Shown: positions 18,229 to 25,362, counted from the first letter of the stretch. The stretch: 25,407 nucleotides of DNA from Helicobacteraceae bacterium (GCA_031275395.1 JAISOU010000006.1:1-25407), one strand, 5' to 3'. Program-made: numbers and translations. Notes: generated by a model from the letters alone, not told the origin.

Positions 18229-18759
18229 CTATATCAAAATTACTTTGGCTTCGTTATCTATCGGCGCTTCTTGCGGCGCCCTTTCGTCCGTATTTCTTAA
18301 AGCGAAAAAAATAAGGATTAGCAAAAGGACTAAAACGCCGATCGCGATCCATAGTTTTTTCCATTTAGTCGGACTTCCGCTTCTTTTTGCGCCTTGCGCC
18401 GTCGCGCCAAAAGACGAGTTGTAGCCGTTGGATGGCGCGGAAGTAATTTGAAGCGAGCGATCGCCGCGTAAAACCAAAGCTAAGAGATCGATTGTTTCTT
18501 TCGCCAAATACTCGTCGATATAAAACTCGCCGCGCATACGATCTATTAGCGCTTGTTTTGCCGTCGATAGCTCGTTCGCCGCGTCGATCTCTTCTGGCGC
18601 TTGCATATCGATAGCCACATATAAAACGTGCCGCTCTTTTTTGAATCTGCTTTCCGCGTTTTTTGGCAGGCGCGATCTAAATCTGGACGAATCAAATAGC
18701 GATTCTTTGCCGTGTTTTGCCGTTATTGTCTGAACAAGTTGTACAAAAACCGCGTCCAT
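18229..18759 (-). CDS. Divergent module protein with one membrane helix
   Basis: 176 residues. Residues 1-100 align without gaps to the shared module but with much lower identity (MDAVFVQLVQ, G17K18, FKKERH 39-44, FYIDE 79-83, DLLALVLRGD 91-100). A short linker leads to one membrane helix at about 136-155 (LWIAIGVLVLLLILIFFAL) and an acidic tail of about 20 residues. It is the simplest architecture: module plus anchor. It starts two bases after the PP2C stop, with GAAGGAAG inside the phosphatase's last codons as Shine-Dalgarno site, so it is tightly coupled to the phosphatase. As the most diverged copy beside the phosphatase, it may be its dedicated membrane partner; this is inference. Confidence 0.75.
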   Translation of the reverse strand: MDAVFVQLVQTITAKHGKESLFDSSRFRSRLPKNAESRFKKERHVLYVAIDMQAPEEIDAANELSTAKQALIDRMRGEFYIDEYLAKETIDLLALVLRGDRSLQITSAPSNGYNSSFGATAQGAKRSGSPTKWKKLWIAIGVLVLLLILIFFALRNTDERAPQEAPIDNEAKVILI

Positions 18760-18761
18760 CT

Positions 18762-20432
18762 CTATATACTTCCTTCAATGCTCGTATTCGCGTCGCTTTC
18801 TTGCTCGTCTCTCGCCGTTGCGTCGCTTTCGACGCCATTGTTTTGCGTTTCGGGATCGCTTTGCGTTTCTTGCGGTGCGCTATTTTCGTCGCGCTCCTCG
18901 TTTTCTTGCGCGGCTTGGCTCGTATCGCTCGATTGCTCGTCGTCTTGCGCGGCGATCGTCTCGTTTTGCTTGTCGCGCTCCGTATCGCCCAATTCGCCGT
19001 CGCCTACAAGATCGCGAGGCAAATTAGGGCAGGCTTCGTATATCGCGATCGCTTTGTCGCCGCTTGCAAGGTTGCGAAACAAATCAGGGCAAACTTCGCG
19101 TATCGCGATCGCAAAGAAGATAAGAGCTAGATTCCCGCTCGCGCTAGAATCGCCGCCGCGATTATTAACGACGTTTGTAGGCGGTTGCGCCGCGTTCGTT
19201 TCCGCCCCGTCGTCAAACGTAATGTACGCCGCGAGCGCAACGCAAATCGCACTCAAAAATAGCGTGATTATTTGCAAAATCTTGTAAAAGTCGTATGCTT
19301 TACCCGCTTTAATTTGCCGCTCTTTAAGCGACGCGGCGTCGTTTGGCTTGGCGGGGTTCTGCCGCGCCGCTTGCGCGTTTTGCGTTTGATTTGCGCTAGG
19401 GCTAATCGTCGCCTCGCGTTTTATCGGAATAATCGGTTTATCGGCGATCGTCGGCGTTTTAGTATCGATCGGCGTTTTGCCTTCGATCGGCGGCTTAACG
19501 GGTTTTGAAGCGACCTTTTTAAGCTTTTCAGACATTCGCTTAACGCGCTCCATATCGATCACAATCGCCAAACTTGTATCGTCGCCCTTGCCCTTTTTCG
19601 CAAAAGCGTCGCATAGTTCTTTGATCTGTTTTGACGCGGATTCAAAGCCGTCTTCGGCAAAGGCGATCGCGATTTTCGCGTAGAGTTGGTATAGATGCTT
19701 TTCGTTGTTCTCTACGGGATAGTTATCGTCTATGCCGTCGCTACATAAAAACAGCGCGACGGGGGGCGGCTCTTCTTCGGAGATTAGCTCGCAATAAACG
19801 CGCGGGCGCTCGTTTGCGCTGTAGTCGCAAATCGAAGTCGTAACGTTTAGATAGCACCTTTCGTCCCATATCACGGGTTGACTAAACAATTCTTCGTCGT
19901 CGGGCGCGTCTTTGAGCGCGGTAAATCGCCCGTCGCCTATATGAAAGCCAAACCAGTATTTTTCCGTAATCGCCGCGACGATCAAAGTCGCGCCGTAGGC
20001 TTTGAACGGATCCTTGCCAGCCTCAAATTGCTTGCGATGTTTTTCGTCGCACAGCGCCAATTCCTCTTGCGTAAAAGGCTCTTCGTTGAAGTCTTGCCCA
20101 ACTTCCGTCTGCCATGAAGAAGCGATACTCGTTACAAGACTTGCGATCATCTCCTTAAGCGTTTCTTTGGGGTCTAACGCGCCTTTTGGAGGAGGTATAT
20201 CGCGGCATTTGTAGGCAAATTCGCGCGCGCCGTTTATCGCGCAATCCACGGCGTATTTCGCGCCGCGATCGCTGCGAAAGCAGTTTGATTCGCCGTGTCC
20301 GTCCGAAACGGCTACGATCAGAACTTCTCCGCTCGCGTATTGCGCGGAGTCGTCCTGACAAACCTTGCCCTCCTTTTCATGGCTGCCGCCTATTTTCGTA
20401 TAGACGAACGATTGATAGGCGGGTTTCACCAC
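18762..20432 (-). CDS. PP2C-family Ser/Thr phosphatase with membrane helix and acidic tail
   Basis: 556 residues. The N-terminal 270 residues are a PP2C domain with intact metal-binding motifs: CQDDSA (25-30), AVSDGHGE (41-48), HIGDGR, FLCSDGIDD and GKGDDTSLAIV. A Lys/Pro-rich linker follows, then one membrane helix (about 385-405, IITLFLSAICVALAAYI), then a segment holding a 20-residue tandem duplication (VCPDLFRNLASGDK / ACPNLPRDLVGDGE), and an extremely acidic Glu/Asp/Gln-rich tail of about 100 residues. It corresponds to the phosphatase of the TerY-P triad (YegK-like) and would reverse the kinase encoded at 24009-25280. It starts with GTG overlapping the end of the vWA gene by seven bases, so vWA and phosphatase are co-translated. 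The membrane anchor and tail are additions to the simple family form. Confidence 0.88.
   Translation of the reverse strand: MVKPAYQSFVYTKIGGSHEKEGKVCQDDSAQYASGEVLIVAVSDGHGESNCFRSDRGAKYAVDCAINGAREFAYKCRDIPPPKGALDPKETLKEMIASLVTSIASSWQTEVGQDFNEEPFTQEELALCDEKHRKQFEAGKDPFKAYGATLIVAAITEKYWFGFHIGDGRFTALKDAPDDEELFSQPVIWDERCYLNVTTSICDYSANERPRVYCELISEEEPPPVALFLCSDGIDDNYPVENNEKHLYQLYAKIAIAFAEDGFESASKQIKELCDAFAKKGKGDDTSLAIVIDMERVKRMSEKLKKVASKPVKPPIEGKTPIDTKTPTIADKPIIPIKREATISPSANQTQNAQAARQNPAKPNDAASLKERQIKAGKAYDFYKILQIITLFLSAICVALAAYITFDDGAETNAAQPPTNVVNNRGGDSSASGNLALIFFAIAIREVCPDLFRNLASGDKAIAIYEACPNLPRDLVGDGELGDTERDKQNETIAAQDDEQSSDTSQAAQENEERDENSAPQETQSDPETQNNGVESDATARDEQESDANTSIEGSI
19001..19120 (-). 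repeat. 60-bp tandem duplication in the phosphatase tail
   Basis: Bases 19001-19060 and 19061-19120 align without gaps (both contain AAAT-AGGGCA-ACTTCG and TATCGCGATCGC), encoding the two 20-residue units with CPDLFRNL and CPNLPRDL. Confidence 0.7.
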
Positions 20433-21148
20433 TCCTCTCCGTCGTTTGATTGCGCGATCTCAACGCTGAACTCCTGAAGCGCTTCGTTTAGCTCGATCTG
20501 TTTCGCCTCGTCGCTCGCCGACGCGCCCGCGTTAGAGCTTTTGCTCGCCACTTGCGAAGCGCGTACGCTGACAAACTTGATTGTTTTCTTAAGAGCCGCC
20601 GCGTTATGCACCCCTAAAACCGCCGAGTGAGAACCCGTAAATTCGGCTAATACGTCGGTATCCGCGTCGTCGCCAATCGCAACCGCCGTTTTAATGCCCG
20701 CTTTGAACCAGTTGTTTTGCTTCAGCGCGTTTAGGTTGCGCTCCCAATCGTCTGTGGGCGCGCCGTCCGAAAGCAAAAATAAGGCGGGCGCATACGAGCC
20801 GCTCGCCTCCGCCATAAACGCTTTTGTGGAGAGCTTTGAGTTTAGCTCCGCGCAAGCCGCGCCAAAGTCGGTAAGACCGTTGGCGTATATAGTCTGCCAA
20901 CGAAACTGCGCGGGTTCGACGGGACCCGAAGGCGTAAGCCATCTAGCGCCGTCTGAAAATTGCAGCGCGGCGATTTTGATTAGCGCGTCCGCGTTCTCCT
21001 CTGATAGCTCGCGCAACATTGGAATCACCTCTTCCATTGCTCCGTTCAGAGCGCCTATTTTCGATCCGTCCATACTCCCCGACGAATCGACGAGAAAAAA
21101 CAACGTCATAGTTCTTCTGGGTATTTCCACTTTGTCTAATAGCGACAT
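20426..21148 (-). CDS. von Willebrand factor A protein, TerY/YegL-like
   Basis: 240 residues. The vWA domain has a complete MIDAS: D21-S-S-G-S25 (FLVDSSGSMDGSKIG), Thr93 (NGLTDFG) and Asp128 (LLSDGAPTDDW). The surrounding pattern (ALQFSDGARWLTP, AVAIGDDAD, FTGS) matches the TerY family, whose genes sit with a PP2C phosphatase and a kinase in tellurite/chemical-stress loci. The C-terminal 50 residues are a charged extension without a recognised domain. The start chosen is the ATG at 21148, six bases after AAAGGAG; an in-frame ATG 20 codons upstream (21208) has no ribosome site and would place this perfect site inside the gene. Its stop overlaps the PP2C start. Confidence 0.88.
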   Translation of the reverse strand: MSLLDKVEIPRRTMTLFFLVDSSGSMDGSKIGALNGAMEEVIPMLRELSEENADALIKIAALQFSDGARWLTPSGPVEPAQFRWQTIYANGLTDFGAACAELNSKLSTKAFMAEASGSYAPALFLLSDGAPTDDWERNLNALKQNNWFKAGIKTAVAIGDDADTDVLAEFTGSHSAVLGVHNAAALKKTIKFVSVRASQVASKSSNAGASASDEAKQIELNEALQEFSVEIAQSNDGEEW

Positions 21149-21306
21149 TTTCTGCTCCTTTGTTTTAGACGATTTCGGCAAACGCCGACTATCGATATAT
21201 CGCTTCATACAAGAAGCGAAACCGCGCCGTTAAGATCGTTTTATCTTGTCCTAAAACCTCCTTTGCAAGTAATATAAACTTCGATTTTTATTTGCGTTCA
21301 TATCGA
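21149..21306 (-). promoter_or_regulatory. Structured gap before the vWA gene with a possible internal promoter
   Basis: This 158-base gap is the longest inside the operon. On the minus strand it contains TATATT (21276-21271), a strong AAAGGAGG (21264-21257) with no start codon in reach, a 7-bp hairpin TCGCTTC/GAAGCGA (21219-21213 with 21206-21200, six-base loop), a 4-bp hairpin CGGC/GCCG (21187-21176), and the real vWA Shine-Dalgarno site. The vWA-phosphatase block may have its own promoter. No gene is seen here. Confidence 0.35.
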
Positions 21307-22584
21307 TTAATCGCGTAAAAGATTGTATTTTACGAGATATTCTAATACTCTGCAATCGCCAAGTTCGCACGCTTTACGAGCGTCTTTTGTGGCGTTTTTG
21401 TAGTCGCCTAAATTAGCGTAAAATAGGGCAAGGTTATAATGCGCCGCAACCGCTTCTGGCTTAAGAGCGATTATTCGTTCGTAGTCTTCGATTGCGTATG
21501 CGTATTCGTTTAGATTAGCGTTGCAAAGTCCGCGACTATAATAAACGTAAATATTGTCGGGCTTAAGTTGGAGCGCTTGATCGTAATATTTGAGCGCGCT
21601 TGTATAATCGCCTAGTTTGCTATAAGCGTCGCCGCGATTGCGATAAGCGTCCGCATATTTCGGGTCGATCTTAATCGCCTGACTGTAATCGACAATAGCT
21701 TTGGAGTAATCGTTTCTTTTGCAATAAACAAATCCGCGCGCATTGTGCGCCAAAGCGCTATTATCGTCAATTTTAAGCGCCCAATCGCAATCCGCAAACG
21801 CCTTATCATAAGCGCCTAGATTGCAATAAGCAAACGCGCGATTGGCATAAGCCTTTACAATGTTCGGGTCGATTTTAAGCACTTCCGTACAATTTGCAAT
21901 TGCTTTGTCGTAATTGTTTGTTCTATTATAAACGTTTGCAAGAAGGTAATAATACTCTGCCTTTTTATTATCGTCGCTTACATTTGAAACCGCTTGTTCC
22001 CAATCCGCAGACGCCTTATCATAAGCGCCAAGATTATAGTAGGCAAGCGCGCGATTATAGTAAGCCTCTACATTGCTCGAATGGATATTGATCGCTTCGT
22101 TAAACTCCGCGAGCGCTTTGTTATGATCGCCTAAATTAGCGTAAGCAAGCCCGCGATTGTTGTAAGCCATCGCAAGTTTCGGATCGATCTTAATTGCTTC
22201 GTTAAACTCCGCGATAGCGTTATTATGATCGCCCGTATTACCATAAGCCGCTCCTTGATTAGTATACTTAACGGCTTTTTTGGTTTTTATTTTATCAACG
22301 GCAGTAATAGATCCTGGTATCGCTCCAATTAGCACTCCAATTATCATTAGAGTTGCCACTACTTCAGCTGATCCTCCATTTTCTACAATTGTTAGCCCTA
22401 CAATTATCCCTACTCCACATCCAATCATCGCTCCAATTAACATAAATACGGCGAAAACCCCGACGCTAAACTTGGCTAGTATTATCCCTCCAATTAGCGC
22501 TCCAATTATCATTAGAGTTGCCACTACTTCAGCTGATCCTCCAATTAGCTCTACAATCATCCCTACTCCCCCCCCCCCCTCCAA
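21307..22584 (-). CDS. Membrane-TPR part of a frame-split module protein
   Basis: The open frame from a TTG at 22584 gives 425 residues, but it is almost surely the continuation of the module protein at 22529-23119, split at a G12 tract. It starts with two similar hydrophobic hairpins, each containing GSAEVVATLMIIG and a Gly-rich segment, then about nine TPR units (for example AMAYNNRGLAYANLGDHNKA, NDYSKAIVDYSQAIKIDPKY). It ends in the tail ATKDARKACELGDC...LLRD shared with the neighbouring TPR proteins. With 11 or 14 G instead of 12 the two frames join into a protein of about 600 residues: module, linker, membrane hairpins, TPR solenoid. No Shine-Dalgarno site precedes the TTG, so this half is probably not made in the present state. 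Confidence 0.78.
   Translation of the reverse strand: MEGGGGVGMIVELIGGSAEVVATLMIIGALIGGIILAKFSVGVFAVFMLIGAMIGCGVGIIVGLTIVENGGSAEVVATLMIIGVLIGAIPGSITAVDKIKTKKAVKYTNQGAAYGNTGDHNNAIAEFNEAIKIDPKLAMAYNNRGLAYANLGDHNKALAEFNEAINIHSSNVEAYYNRALAYYNLGAYDKASADWEQAVSNVSDDNKKAEYYYLLANVYNRTNNYDKAIANCTEVLKIDPNIVKAYANRAFAYCNLGAYDKAFADCDWALKIDDNSALAHNARGFVYCKRNDYSKAIVDYSQAIKIDPKYADAYRNRGDAYSKLGDYTSALKYYDQALQLKPDNIYVYYSRGLCNANLNEYAYAIEDYERIIALKPEAVAAHYNLALFYANLGDYKNATKDARKACELGDCRVLEYLVKYNLLRD
22336..22543 (-). repeat. Direct repeat encoding duplicated membrane hairpins
   Basis: A 43-base sequence (TCCAATTATCATTAGAGTTG and onward to CCTCCA) occurs identically at 22336-22378 and 22501-22543, 165 bases apart, encoding the repeated GSAEVVATLMIIG segment. 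Similar CTCCAATTAGC words surround both copies. Confidence 0.8.
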
Positions 22585-23119
22585 TTAGCGCTCCAATGAG
22601 CGCAAGCATATTAACGGTAACCTCAGCGTCATATATGGATAGTTCTTTAGCGGTTATATATTCGCCCGTTAGCTTGTCGTCGTCGATTTGCAACGGTTGC
22701 GACGCGAGCGCGTATGGCGGCAAATTTGGCAATTGCGAAGCGGCAGATTGCGGCGGCGGAGCGTAAGCGAGCGCGGATCGCGGTTGAACGTTTCGCGTTG
22801 AAGCGATCGATTTACTGCGATCGCCGCGTAAAACGAAAGCTAATAGATCGATAGCTTCGGCGGCGGCTGTTTCGTCTATAAAATGATCGTCTTTTAGAAG
22901 GCGAATTTGCTGTTTTTTGCAAATGTCCAATTCATCGGTAGTTGCGATCGCTTGTCCAGCTCCAACTTCGATCGCGACAAGCAATAAATGCCGTTCTTTT
23001 TTGAACTCGTTATTTGAGTAATCCGCTAAATGCGCTTTGCATTTTTTCGCGTCGATTAACGTATCTTTGCCTTGCTCTTTAACCAGCCGCTCTACAATCG
23101 CTACAAACTTCGCTTCCAT
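22529..23119 (-). CDS. Module protein, N-terminal half, truncated by frameshift in a G12 tract
   Basis: 196 residues as read. Residues 1-100 are the shared module (MEAKFVAIVERLVKEQ ... LRGD). A Pro/Ala/Ser linker follows (PPPQSAASQLPNLPPY), then a short segment with DDDKLTGEY, then a hydrophobic start MLALIGALIGGGGG. There the frame enters the G12 tract and ends after a nonsense tail (SRDDCRANWRIS). The protein should continue as the membrane-TPR frame at 21307-22584. In this state only a soluble, module-only product would be made. SD is AAAGGA before ATG 23119; the gap from the upstream gene is 25 bases. Confidence 0.8.
   Translation of the reverse strand: MEAKFVAIVERLVKEQGKDTLIDAKKCKAHLADYSNNEFKKERHLLLVAIEVGAGQAIATTDELDICKKQQIRLLKDDHFIDETAAAEAIDLLAFVLRGDRSKSIASTRNVQPRSALAYAPPPQSAASQLPNLPPYALASQPLQIDDDKLTGEYITAKELSIYDAEVTVNMLALIGALIGGGGGSRDDCRANWRIS
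22568..22579 (-). repeat. Poly-G tract (G12) in coding DNA, candidate phase-variation switch
   Basis: Twelve G on the coding strand between ATTGGA and AGTAGGG. After GGA, frame with the downstream membrane-TPR part needs 11 or 14 G; 12 is 'off'. Intragenic poly-G tracts of about this length are established slippage switches in Campylobacter. Homopolymer error in assembly is the alternative. Confidence 0.75.
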
Positions 23120-23144
23120 TTTGCTTGTCCTTTCATTTGTTTAA

Positions 23145-23996
23145 TCAATCGCGCAGTCGCTTTTGTTGCGTTAAAAGCTGTAGCAACTTGCAGTCGCCCA
23201 ATTCGCACGCTTTGCGCGCGTCTTTTGTAGCGCTTCTATAATCGCTTAAACCAGCGTAAGCGATTCCGCGACTGCCGTAAGCCGCCGCATTATTCGGATC
23301 GATCTTGATCGCTTGATTGTAATCGGCGATCGCTTTGTCATAATCGCTTAATTGTCCGTAAGCAAGTCCGCGAATAAGATAAGCGAGAGCGTTTTTTGGT
23401 TTGATCTTGATCGCCTGCGTATAATCGGCGATCGCTTTGCTTGTATCGCCTAAATTATGGTAAGCTAATCCGCGACTGAAGTAAGCTAACGCAAGGTTCG
23501 GATCGATCCTAATCGCATCGTTGCATAACCTTATAGTTTCTTGATAGTTTTTGTTATTCAAAGCTATCTTTGCTCGATCTAATATCTCGCTGGCGCTTGT
23601 TGGTTGGGGCGGCTGGTTAGAGTTTAGTGCGGGTTGCGATTGCGAACTTTGGCTTTGCGAATTGGCGCTTGATTGCGCCGTTATTGATTTACTTCGATCG
23701 CCGCGAAGCGCTAACGCTAACAGATCAATTGCTTTGGCGGCGGCTGTTTCATCGATAAAACGATCGTCTTTTAGAAGGCGAATTTGCTGTTTTTTGCAGA
23801 TCGCCAATTCGCTTGAGCTTGCGATCGCTTTGCCCGCTCCCGCTTCAATTGCGATAAATAATAAATGTCGCTCTTTTTTGAACTCGTTGTTTGAGTAATC
23901 CGCTAAATGCGCTTTGCATTTTTTCGCGTCGATTAACGTATCTTTGCCTTGCTCTCTAACCAATCGTTCTACGATTGTTATCAACTTTGCGTCCAT
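23145..23996 (-). CDS. Soluble module-TPR protein
   Basis: 283 residues with no membrane helix. The shared module is at 1-100 (MDAKLITIVERLVREQGKDT ... LALRGD). A Ser/Gln/Asn linker follows at about 101-140, then about four TPR units (AYFSRGLAYHNLGDTSKAIA, AYLIRGLAYGQLSDYDKAIA, AAYGSRGIAYAGLSDYRSAT). It ends ATKDARKACELGDC...RLRD. It is the first gene after the kinase, 12 bases downstream with AAGGAG as Shine-Dalgarno site. A cytoplasmic TPR adaptor carrying the module beside the kinase could bring substrates to it; this is inference. It is the only fully soluble member of the set. Confidence 0.85.
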   Translation of the reverse strand: MDAKLITIVERLVREQGKDTLIDAKKCKAHLADYSNNEFKKERHLLFIAIEAGAGKAIASSSELAICKKQQIRLLKDDRFIDETAAAKAIDLLALALRGDRSKSITAQSSANSQSQSSQSQPALNSNQPPQPTSASEILDRAKIALNNKNYQETIRLCNDAIRIDPNLALAYFSRGLAYHNLGDTSKAIADYTQAIKIKPKNALAYLIRGLAYGQLSDYDKAIADYNQAIKIDPNNAAAYGSRGIAYAGLSDYRSATKDARKACELGDCKLLQLLTQQKRLRD

Positions 23997-24008
23997 TTCG
24001 CTCCTTAT

Positions 24009-25280
24009 TTAGACGATCTCGATCTTTGAGTCGCCAAAGTCGATTGTTAAGCCCTTTTTCAGCGCGATCGTCTCGTTTTGTTTAAGCTCGATCGTTTTAC
24101 CCTCGTCGGTAACCGACCACGATTTGCTCGACGCGTTTTGTAGCTTCAAACCAGTCGCGTCCGCCGCAACCTGTCCGACAAGCGTCTGGAAATCGTCGTC
24201 GTCTTTGTGGCTGTGGCATGCGTATAGTTTGGTTTTTTGGTGAATGTTCAAGTTGTATCGCGGCGCTTTGAAATAGCCGAAAAACGCCGCGGAGTTACGG
24301 CACTTTGGGCAAGGGTTAAGCTCGACTGGATCGGCAAAATAGACTTCGCCGCAAGCGCATTTATAAACCTCGCCGCGCATTCTGATAAACAAATGCAGCC
24401 AATCTCGCTCGATAATTCTTGAATGCGGATCGCTCATAACCTGTTTGCTAAAGGCTTCCTTGAATTTCTCCTGAAGGTATTTTGGTAGTAGCGGATAGCG
24501 CGATATAGCCCCCTTATGCAGTCCTTGAACGGGTCTATTTGACGCGTCTAAAGGATCGAATATAAAGATCGGGTTTTCGCCGTAAATGCGCCTTTCGCTT
24601 TTTGCGTCCATGCACGGCGGGCAAGCGGATCTACCTTCTAGCGGGTGGCTGTTTGTCCATAGCAAAAAGAGTATCACCGAAAGCGAATAGCGATCGGATT
24701 GCTTATCGGGGTCGCCTCCTTTGACGATTTCAGGTGCCATATAACGCGCTTTGCCCGCTATGCCGCTACTTTTGCCAAACTCCGAAACGTTGTCGTTGTC
24801 GCAGATTAAAACGGCGCCGTTTTTGGGATTGATGAAAAAGTTGCCGTCGTTTAGGTCTTGATAGCTGTAGCCTTTGTTGTGAAGCTCTCTAAAGCCCGCT
24901 ACGATATTCAAGGCGGCGTTGCATATCGCCGTTAAGCCCGAAAAGGCGACGCGCCCGATCAGAAATTTGGAAAATTCCGCATACTCCTTTGGGCGTAGCG
25001 GCATTATGTAGCCAAAACTTCCGTGAGAATCTTCGGTGATGTCCTCAGGCCACAAAAAAGCGGAAGTTGGAGCGCCTTTTTTGATATTGTTTTCCAGACT
25101 TTCGCGGAACTTTTTTGGATCGCGAATACGTTTGGCGAAATACCATTTGAGCGCTTTTAACTCGCCGCCGTAATCGACTTTATGTACCGAGCCTTGCCCG
25201 CCTTCGCCAAGTTTCTCAAGAACCTTGATTGTCTTGAAATTTTTTGTGCGGATCGTAACGCCTTTTGATAGATCCGTCAT
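24009..25280 (-). CDS. Ser/Thr protein kinase-like protein with zinc ribbon and FHA-like tail (YegI / TerY-P triad type)
   Basis: 423 residues. The kinase domain spans about 14-300: Gly loop LGEGGQGSV (24-32), Lys45 in ALKWYF, catalytic loop YQDLNDGNFF (140-149, Asp142 and Asn147), metal-binding CDNDNV (Asp161 in place of DFG), MAPEIVKGG (181-189) and SDRYSLSVILFLLW. This variant resembles the kinases of TerY-P triads. A zinc ribbon follows (Cys 308, 310, 324, 327), then a beta-rich C-terminus from about 342 ending DFGDSKIEIV, like a short FHA domain. The start is ATG 25280; an upstream in-frame TTG (25301) has no ribosome site. It appears to be the first gene of a 10.9-kb operon and is the presumed writer, with PP2C as eraser. 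Confidence 0.9.
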   Translation of the reverse strand: MTDLSKGVTIRTKNFKTIKVLEKLGEGGQGSVHKVDYGGELKALKWYFAKRIRDPKKFRESLENNIKKGAPTSAFLWPEDITEDSHGSFGYIMPLRPKEYAEFSKFLIGRVAFSGLTAICNAALNIVAGFRELHNKGYSYQDLNDGNFFINPKNGAVLICDNDNVSEFGKSSGIAGKARYMAPEIVKGGDPDKQSDRYSLSVILFLLWTNSHPLEGRSACPPCMDAKSERRIYGENPIFIFDPLDASNRPVQGLHKGAISRYPLLPKYLQEKFKEAFSKQVMSDPHSRIIERDWLHLFIRMRGEVYKCACGEVYFADPVELNPCPKCRNSAAFFGYFKAPRYNLNIHQKTKLYACHSHKDDDDFQTLVGQVAADATGLKLQNASSKSWSVTDEGKTIELKQNETIALKKGLTIDFGDSKIEIV

Positions 25281-25285
25281 TTCAC

Positions 25286-25299
25286 GCGCCTTTTGGCGC
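25286..25299 (-). promoter_or_regulatory. Hairpin overlapping the kinase ribosome binding site
   Basis: GCGCC-AAAA-GGCGC forms a perfect 5-bp stem with a four-base loop, ending five bases before the kinase ATG. The only Shine-Dalgarno-like sequence (AAAAGG) is formed by the loop and the 3' stem, so the fold would hide it. Translation of the kinase may be held low or depend on conditions. Confidence 0.4.
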
Positions 25300-25330
25300 A
25301 AACGGCGCTATCGACGCGTACGCTAGTTTG

Positions 25331-25362
<32 letters not shown>

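Noticed and set aside
18712-19287. A 191-codon plus-strand frame opposite the phosphatase tail
   Set aside because: It is Ser/Cys-rich low-complexity antisense to the acidic tail, without a start signal.
21149-21208. Longer vWA protein starting at ATG 21208
   Set aside because: The extra 20 residues are basic and non-conserved in character, and a perfect AAAGGAG sits before the downstream ATG at 21148.
22580-22584. TTG at 22584 as a true start of an independent membrane-TPR gene
   Set aside because: It sits inside the G-tract overlap, has no ribosome site, and the joined frames reproduce the architecture of a neighbouring protein.
14414-25280. Classic tellurite-resistance (ter) operon
   Set aside because: Only the vWA, PP2C and kinase triad is present; no TerA, TerB, TerC, TerD, TerE or TerZ-like protein was seen.
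25281-25301. Upstream TTG start for the kinase
   Set aside because: No ribosome site precedes it and the bases up to ATG 25280 form the hairpin; the ATG gives a better start.
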